Assembly (NCBI RefSeq): GCF_033115175.1 | Contig: NC_084838.1 | Span: 44,495,468 to 44,559,467, forward strand | Direction: 5' to 3' | Length of the DNA: 64,000 bases | From: Lepus europaeus | Taxonomy: Eukaryota > Chordata > Mammalia > Lagomorpha > Leporidae | Shown: positions 58,440 to 64,000 of the stretch, one piece after another | How the letters are laid out: the number at the start of each line of letters is the position of its first letter | Numbering within the stretch: position 1 is the first letter of the stretch | The notes under the pieces: generated by a model | Told to the model about the DNA's origin: nothing | Seen by the model: only the letters and a program-made list of their open reading frames with translations | Databases searched by the model: none | Translations under genes and position numbers: made by a program

Positions 58440-58682
58440 GAGATAGCAGTTAAAGCTACTGCCTGTGATGTCAGCATCCCATATGGGTGCCGGTTTGAGT
58501 CCCAGCTGCTCCTCTGCTGATCCAGCTGTCTGCTGATGTTCCTGGGAAAACAGAAGAGGATGGTACAAGTGCTGCCCCGCTGCACCTACACGGAAGACCC
58601 AAAGGAAACTCCTAGCTCCTAGCTTCGGCCTGACACAGTCCTGATCATTGCAGCCTTTTGGGGATTGAACCAGTGGATGGAA

Positions 58683-58720
<38 letters not shown>

Positions 58721-58774
58721 TGATTTTCAAATAAATAAATAATTAAATAAATCTTTTTCAAAAAAAAGAAAAGG
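58440..58774 (+). mobile_element. CSINE, slightly 5'-truncated, with 10-bp duplication
   Basis: Starts 'gagatagcagttaaagctactgcc', B box 'ggtttgagtccca', CT26 tract and a 'caaataaataaataattaaataaatctt' tail. Flanks 'gaaaaataat' at 58430-58439 and 58775-58784. Confidence 0.92.
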
Positions 58775-58784
58775 GAAAAATAAT

Positions 58785-59255
58785 TAGAAAACAAAATTTT
58801 AAGAAGACGTATCATGCAATTATGTTAATTGCTGAGCCTAATGCAAGGAATAAATCCCAATGTTTGTCTATCTTTTGGACAATGAGCAAGAATGGCAAAG
58901 ACTTAACTTCTATCAGTATTCTTCTCAGAAATGTACATAATATTTATGGAAGAAATCCAACTTTCTTCCCAATAGTAATTTAGGGATTTCTCATAACCTT
59001 TATATAACTATATGATAACTATGATCACATTTAGCATAAACATAATTAGATTATATGAAGAAAATGCATGAAGAGAAAAATAAATGATTGACTTGTATAC
59101 CTTGTATTTACATCTAATATGCATATACACACACATACCCTCACACATATTTTATATATTCCCTTTTGTTCTCAATTAAAAACATTTCATTTACTTTTTA
59201 ACAAGAACACTCATGACTCTTTCAAACTGAATACAAAGCAAAATTTAAATTTAGC
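58785..59255. other. Unrecognised AT-rich DNA
   Basis: Nothing recognised apart from a short CA-rich patch near 59125-59150. Confidence 0.4.
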
Positions 59256-59335
59256 TGTCTAATGTGGCTCTGAGCAAGTAACTTAATGACTCCCTTTGTT
59301 TGCTCCATTATAAAACTGAGGAGACATAAATAACT
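59256..59335 (+). mobile_element. MIR SINE fragment
   Basis: 'gtggctctgagcaagtaacttaatgactccctttgtttgctccattataaaactgagga' parallels MIR 'gtgaccttgggcaagttacttaacctctctg...cctcatctgtaaaatgg'. Confidence 0.62.
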
Positions 59336-59469
59336 AGAGACAGAAATCTAGGAGTGTCACTGTATAATCAAACTCAATAATTGGGTCAATATAAATGACT
59401 TTCATGAAGTTATGTAAATTACAGACAATAAGGATAATTTGGCATAATTCCTGTGTGTGTGTGTGTGTT

Positions 59470-59680
59470 TTACTTTCAGATTCTTATTTATTTGACAGGC
59501 AGGAAGAGGGAGAGGGAGTAAGAGAGGGAGAGAGAAGGGAGAGGCATTCCATCCACTGGTTCACATCCTAAAATGCCTTGGCCAAGCCAAAGTCAGGAGC
59601 TTCGACCTTTTTCTGGGTCTCTCACATGGGCGGCAGGAATCAATGTACTTGAGCCACTACCTGGATTTACACTATTGGTA
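59470..59680 (-). mobile_element. CSINE, old subfamily, head lost
   Basis: 'ttcagattcttatttatttgacaggcagg', GA tract, 'ccatccactggttcac', 'ccaagccaaagtcaggagcttcg', 'tctctcacatgggcggcaggaatcaatgtacttgagcc'. A (TG)n run (59451-59470) abuts its tail side. Confidence 0.8.
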
Positions 59681-59982
59681 AATAATTGTTCCTATAATCA
59701 TTCATTTAAATTGATGCTTTTTTATCTTAACAAGCAAATTTTGTCAACATTCACACTCTTCAATAGAAACAGTGAATATATTCAGTGAGAATTTGTACTC
59801 TTTTATTTGGGTTAATAAGTTAGACATTTGATTAACATAACAAAAACATAACACATATATAAATCAGAAAAATCATCACAACTTTATATTTGACTACAAA
59901 TAAGTAACAATTTATTCTTATCTAGGACTAAACAAGCTGAATATATTCTTGTTTTTACTGTTATACAAGGGCATCAAATATA

Positions 59983-60395
59983 ATGGTAAATTTTACATGT
60001 CAACCTGACTATAAGGTGCCCAGATTAAATATTGATTCTGTATATATGTATGAGGGTATTCCTACAAGAAATTAGCATTTGAATAGGTCAATTCAGTACA
60101 ACAGATTACTCTTCCCAATATGCATAGTCCTTATTCAACTGATTGAGGAATCAAATAGAACAAAAGGTGGAGTTAGGAGAAATTCATTGCTTCTGCATCC
60201 TGCCTGCCTGATTCAGCTGGGATATAGCAAGTAATTTTCTTCTGTCTCAGACTACCAGCATCTCTAGTTCCCAGATGTTGCTGCAAACTGAATTATAGCA
60301 CTGATTTTCATGGGTAGCCAAATTGCAGGTACACAAGGTGGGGTTTCTCAGCCTCAGTGTGTTATTATATATGTTCAAACATGTTCATATACATA
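59983..60395 (+). repeat. Ancient LTR-like repeat, family not named
   Basis: 'attttacatgtcaacctgactataaggtgcccag', 'tgagggtattcctacaagaaattagcatttgaat', 'gaatcaaatagaacaaaaggtgg', 'ctgcctgattcagctgggatatagc', 'ggtttctcagcctcagtgtg' follow the order of a widespread old mammalian LTR-type repeat. A minus-strand piece of the same family is at 13372-13550. Confidence 0.6.
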
Positions 60396-60464
60396 TGAGA
60401 TAGGTCTTTAAAATGGCATAGGAAATGTGTTAAAATACAAAAATATGAACTTTAAACTTCATTT

Positions 60465-61067
60465 TGTTAGTTAGGAAGTTAGAAATTAGCCTATGTATGT
60501 GGGAGGAGCCTGAAGAAACCGATGCATCTGCAGAGACCCCAGAGGCGGATAGACCCAGATAATATTCCAGATGGTCCCAGCCCTTCCCCCAAGGAAAGCT
60601 CCTAGGAGAATTCTCTCTCTTCAGGACCAAATGGGTTACTTGATAACACGGGACAATAAAGCCTTCACAGATGCCCTAAGGGGGAAGCTTTTTGCCTTTC
60701 CCAGTGTCAAGGCTCCCCAAAGCTGGGGAGGAATTTGCGAATTTACTCTGCACAGAACCTTTGTCCTATAGGAGGAGGAGGGGAAGGAAAAACCTGGATC
60801 CCTTTTCCTTTATAAGCCCCAGTCTAAACAAAGACTGTGTGCTCAGCTCTCTGCTCTAGGTTGAACCACTTGCCTGGCCTGCCCAGGTGTATTCTCTCCA
60901 TTCAACCATGTAACCTTGCTTTCCCCCTTCCAAGTGACTGGGTACTCTATCTCTTCCATTCTGACAAATATCCTGTCCCCAATAAAACCTTATTACTTTT
61001 CTCTCTGTCTCACACCTGAATTCTTTCTTGCATGAAGAAATGAACCCCATGGTTTTATCCGGTGACA
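60465..61067 (+). mobile_element. Solo LTR of an endogenous retrovirus (class I-like)
   Basis: 603 bp from TGTTAG to GTGACA, flanked by the 4-bp direct repeat ATTT (60461-60464; 61068-61071). Internal signals are in LTR order: TATA-like 'ctttataagcc' (60808-60818), a pyrimidine-rich R region, and polyadenylation signal 'aataaaa' (60981-60987), followed by GT/CT-rich U5. No primer-binding site or coding DNA follows 61067, so only one LTR is left after recombination between two. A 4-bp duplication fits gammaretrovirus-like elements. The frames inside (60430-61068) are not genes. Not infectious: no coding region. Confidence 0.85.
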
Positions 61068-61153
61068 ATTTCTCAACAAAATCTTCATGAATTTCAAAAT
61101 GCTTCTTGTGATGGTAATGGTCATTTAGTCCATTGTTATATATTAATGTTAGC
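61068..61153. other. Spacer between two LTRs
   Basis: About 86 bp of unique-looking DNA. It contains no tRNA-primer-binding-site-like sequence or polypurine tract that would tie the two LTRs into one provirus. Confidence 0.5.
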
Positions 61154-61518
61154 TGTCACAAAACACACCGAACACCAGAATAAGGGGAAGGGTTTATTGG
61201 GGAACACTCAATGGATGGGAGTGAAGGGATGGCGAAGGGAAAGAGAGAGAAAGTATAAGAGAGAGAGCCAGAGGAGAGGAGCTAGTGAGGAGAGAAGATA
61301 GAGCAGAGAAGAGAGGAGGAGAGGAGAGCAGAGAGCAGGAGAGGAGAGCCAAGAGAGAAGAACCAAGAGTGCACGTGTGCAAGAACAGGCCCTTTTAAAA
61401 CTTTACCCGAGGGCGGGCAGGGAAGCAGGAGCAGCGAATCCCATTAGGATAGGGGTGGAGCTTGACCAGAGATTGGGCCATGTGGCCACCTGGCTAAAAC
61501 TGTGCCAGTTTTGTAACA
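61154..61518 (-). mobile_element. Endogenous-retrovirus LTR, class II-like, minus strand
   Basis: About 365 bp with imperfect inverted ends ('tgtcacaaaa' / 'ttttgtaaca'). On the minus strand: U3 with 'ggtcaagctccacccctatcc', TATA-like 'gttttaaaaggg' (about 61388-61400), a CT-rich R region (61210-61360), polyadenylation signal 'ccccaataaa' (61193-61202), then a short U5. This layout (CT-rich R of about 150 nt, 'aataaa', short U5) resembles ERVK/IAP-type LTRs. No flanking duplication or internal sequence seen. Confidence 0.7.
61210..61360. repeat. Polypurine (GA/GGA)n tract
   Basis: About 150 bp, nearly all purine on the plus strand ('gagaggagctagtgaggagagaag', 'gagaggaggagaggagagcagagagcaggagagg'), within the minus-strand LTR's R region. 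Could adopt triplex (H-DNA). Adjacent frames on both strands (61062-61382) are low-complexity and not genes. Confidence 0.9.
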
Positions 61519-61592
61519 CCCATCCCTAAACAAGTAAGGAACCTTGGAATTTAACCACATCAATGCAGTCTTTTTTAAAAATATTTTATTTA

Positions 61593-61949
61593 CGGCCGGC
61601 GCCGCGGCTCACTAGGCTAATCCTCTGCCTTGCGGCGCCGGCACACCGGGTTTTAGTCCCGGTCGGGGCACCGATCCTGTCCCGGTTGCCCCTCTTCCAG
61701 GCCAGCTCTCTGCTGTGGCCAGGGAGTGCAGTGGAGGATGGCCCAAGTGCTTGGGCCCTGCACCCCATGGGAGACCAGGAGAAGCACCTGGCTCCTGCCA
61801 TCGATCAGCGCGGTGCGCCGGCCGCAGCGCGCCAGCCGCAGCGGCCATTGGAGGGTGAACCAACGGCAAAAGGAAGACCTTTCTCTCTGTGTCTCTCTCT
61901 CACTGTCCACTCTGCCTGTCAAAAATAAAAATAAAAAAAAATAAAAAAA
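61593..61949 (+). mobile_element. CSINE, young type, nested in older CSINE tail
   Basis: CpG-rich, close to the inferred subfamily head: 'cggccggcgccgcggctcactaggctaatcctctgcc', 'ttttagtcccggtcggggc', 'cgcggtgcgccggccgcagcgcgcc'. The tail is '(aaaat)n'. Flanks 'attttattta' occur on both sides. It sits inside the T-rich tail complement of the minus-strand SINE that continues at 61950. Frames at 61563-61944 on both strands are artefacts. Confidence 0.96.
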
Positions 61950-62263
61950 ATTTTATTTATTTATCTGAGAGGTAGAGTTATGGACAGAGATAGAGAGAGG
62001 CAGGGAGAGAGGTCTTCTATCTGATGGTTCACTCCCCAAATGGCTGCAATGGCTAGAGCTGAGCCGATCCAAAGCCAGAAGCCAGGAACTTCTTCCAGGC
62101 CCCCCACACATGTGCAAGCCTTTGGGCCATCTTCTACTGCTTTCCCAGGCCATAAACAAAAAGCTGGATTGGAAGAGGAGCAGCCAGGACATTAACAGGC
62201 GCCCATATGGAATTCCAGAGCCCCAGGCAGAGGTTTAGCCCACTATGCTATAGTGCTGGCCCC
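61950..62263 (-). mobile_element. CSINE, older host of the nested SINE
   Basis: Minus-strand copy: 'ttttatttatttatctgagaggtagagttatggacag', core 'ccatcttctactgctttcccaggcc', head 'agcccactatgctatagtgctggcccc'. Its tail complement begins at about 61571, left of the nested insertion. The flanks of the composite, 'caatgcagtcttttt' (61561-61575) and 'caatgtagtattttt' (62264-62278), differ at two positions and bracket both SINEs, proving the nesting order. Confidence 0.95.
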
Positions 62264-62278
62264 CAATGTAGTATTTTT

Positions 62279-62879
62279 AACATTATTATCTGCAGAAAAT
62301 TGAGTGTCCTTTCAATATTTTGTCACTATGAAAATTAAAAGTAAGAAAGGGAGGAGGAAGGAATGTGGGAGCATGGGTGGGAAGGAGGATTACGCTCTAA
62401 ATCAGAACACATTAATGCATAGAATTTGTTCACCATATATAAGTAAAAAATTAAAATTGAAAAGGAAACAAAAATACTTCAAATTGAAGAAAATCTGAAC
62501 TGTAAGATGAATATTTAATGGTTTCCCATCAAAACTCTTCAAAACTGTCCTTGTTTGATGAGTGAAATTGTTGGGTAGGAAGCTAGAAATGAACTTATGT
62601 GTGTGTGACAAAGGCCTAAGGAGTTGACATCTAGGTCCAGCATTCGCATCTCAAAGTTTTCTTAAGTTGTTATCTAATGGTTGAAACTGTTTGCTAAGTC
62701 TTCATGTGATATTGCTATTGTCAGCAAGCGATCTAGGACTTGCTCCCTCATTTCTCTATTCTAAGCCCAACTTGTTCTTTCATTTCTCTATTCTCTTCAA
62801 GGTAGGAAACTAATTCTATTATGAAGGAATCTGTAGGACGCACAATTTAATCTTTAGACCTTATAAAAGAGATGGCTAC
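62279..62879. other. Unrecognised AT-rich DNA
   Basis: Nothing recognised. Confidence 0.4.
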
Positions 62880-64000
62880 CATTTTTCTGTAATAGCATAG
62901 CCAAAATAAGAACTTAACTAATAATCTCATAGCTAGATTCTCTTCGCCATTAGCGAAGTATACAGTAAGTAGAAAAAACCTCCCTTTCAGACCAAAGGGA
63001 AAGAAAGTTTTAAAGTGAGAATATAATTTTCCTCATGGGCATTGTCTACCTTAGAAAAACTACTACAGAACATGCCTGTGACTATAGACTTGTAGTTCAG
63101 GCCACCGAAGATTAGAGATGGGACTTGGGCACTCCCTTGACTTGCATCCTCTGGTCTGCTTTAATACAAACCAGGAGGAAAAGAAAGCTAGGCATCAGAA
63201 GCAATGGGTGGCAGGCCTATTAATGGCTGATCTGTACAGTGATCTGCCCTCAAGGAGACCCAACAGGCCAGTCCACTGCAGTGGCTTTTAATGTGGTAAG
63301 CCTGGGCTTCAGCAGAAGTCAGCTTGTGAAGAGCCCTGGCAGCTCTGCCAAGAGTTGGATCACTGGAAATGGACCTGCCCTGGAGTCGAAGGATGCCCAG
63401 GTCAGAGCCACAGATCTTCTTGGCTCTAAGCTGAAAACCCTTCACTCAGCCCAACTTCCAAAGTGACCACTGCAGCTGAGGGGATGGTCAAGTAGGGTCA
63501 GCAACATTGCAGGCAGAACTGTAAATTTCTTGTTAGAGATGCCCCCTGCCTTTACCTGGCCAGCTCTCCTCCCAGGCCAGCCAAGTAATGAAAGTCAACA
63601 GAGTGCCTTCCCCTAGGAGGTTCACACCTCCCTTAGGATATACCCCATGTGAAGAGATAGATAGGTCTGGGCCTCTTAACTTACAAGGCCTAAAGCCCAC
63701 CAGATTATTATCAAGCCTCTTCTATCAGGTTCTATTTGCCTCTTAATCAGAAAACTTAATTGTAGCTTAGACAGCACCTTTCTTAGCTCCTCTAATAATG
63801 ACTATGTCCTTTGTTCTAGACCCTGTCTAATGTACTTGGGCCTCATTCCTTTGTAATCATAACCTCTACTCTACCACCAATGGCTCTACTCCCAACCTGT
63901 GTGTACTGATGGTCCTCTTCCCCACTTAATGCTGTATAATTGTTCAAACCTGGTAAATGCCGCTCTTAGGATCATTGGTTACTATCCTCACTCTGTCTTT
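62880..64000. other. Unclassified GC-richer DNA running off the window
   Basis: A sustained change in composition: fewer A/T runs, few CpG, 'ctgcc/cagg' words, no homopolymer tail and no frame above 85 codons (63188-63445 minus; 63239-63466 plus, both without domains). It looks like a long repeat body (5' part of a retroelement or ERV internal/LTR DNA) or the edge of a gene-associated region. I cannot decide from sequence alone. Confidence 0.35.

Noticed and set aside
60430-61068. Frames of 60-70 codons on both strands
   Set aside because: Within the solo LTR; they overlap its TATA and polyadenylation region and match no retroviral protein.
61563-61944. 121-codon plus frame and several minus frames
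   Set aside because: Entirely within a nested CSINE; no gene signal.
1-64000. CSINE heads read as tRNA genes
   Set aside because: A- and B-box-like words are present, but they are SINE heads continuous with the 300-bp SINE body and tail. No cloverleaf with a proper 3' end was found.
1-64000. Evenly repeated elements suggesting a CRISPR array or other novel system
   Set aside because: The repeated units are dispersed SINEs in both orientations with individual target-site duplications, not regular repeats with spacers. The genome is clearly mammalian.

Overview
The window is AT-rich mammalian DNA from a lagomorph, most probably European rabbit (Oryctolagus cuniculus) or a close relative. The main evidence is at least 32 copies of the lagomorph-specific tRNA-derived SINE (CSINE / C-repeat), recognisable by a 'ggc(c/t)ggcgc...gcagcaggttaa' or 'cggctcact.ggctaatcctcc' head, a 'ccagctctctgctgtggcc' core and a 'tctctctctc...caaataaataaat' tail. 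A second line of evidence is several L1 elements sharing one distinctive 3' UTR that ends in 'attcattaaataaaagtt' plus A-tail. I find no intact protein-coding gene, tRNA, rRNA, CRISPR array, operon or prokaryote-like structure. The longer open frames are L1 ORF2 remains, frames running through SINEs, or chance frames. The window is best read as an intergenic desert or the inside of a very large intron.

Layout. 1-1.4 kb: an L1 3' end and two SINEs. 1.4-4.8 kb: unrecognised single-copy-looking DNA. 4.8-10.1 kb: dense old L1 DNA, with one plus element split by a SINE and a small inverted L1 piece, a 3'-less minus element, and a minus element with an inverted 5' arm. 10-20.9 kb: sparse SINEs, two MIR fragments, MaLR-like LTR fragments and a truncated U6 snRNA retropseudogene. 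20.9-23.2 kb: a 5'-inverted L1 with target-site duplication. 23.2-34.1 kb: many SINEs (several with clear duplications), MIRs, an MLT1-type LTR and old L1s. 34.16-38.6 kb: the largest and best-preserved L1, twin-primed, with most of ORF2 in its inverted arm. 38.7-39.1 kb: a small CpG-containing, GC-richer stretch I cannot identify. 40.4 and 44.3 kb: two young-type truncated L1 3' ends, one with a perfect 20-bp duplication and a possible short 3' transduction. 45.2-50.5 kb: old minus-strand L1s. 53-59.4 kb: mostly unrecognised DNA, with one splice-site-bounded 32-nt microexon candidate at 54.92 kb. 60.0-61.5 kb: a cluster of LTR elements, including a solo endogenous-retrovirus LTR with a 4-bp duplication and an opposite-strand class-II-like LTR. 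61.56-62.28 kb: a young SINE nested in the tail of an older one. 62.9-64.0 kb: unclassified GC-richer DNA running off the window.

How the parts relate: L1 ORF2 protein supplies the nicking and reverse transcription that can account for the L1, CSINE and U6 copies here (A-tails, duplications, 5' truncation, 5' inversion). The record is one of layered retrotransposition, with old MIR, MaLR and L1M-like layers cut by later CSINE and L1 insertions. I did not find evidence for a new biological system. The items most worth checking are the inversion and transduction structures, the duplicated L1 3' UTR module, the microexon candidate and the two unclassified GC-richer stretches.
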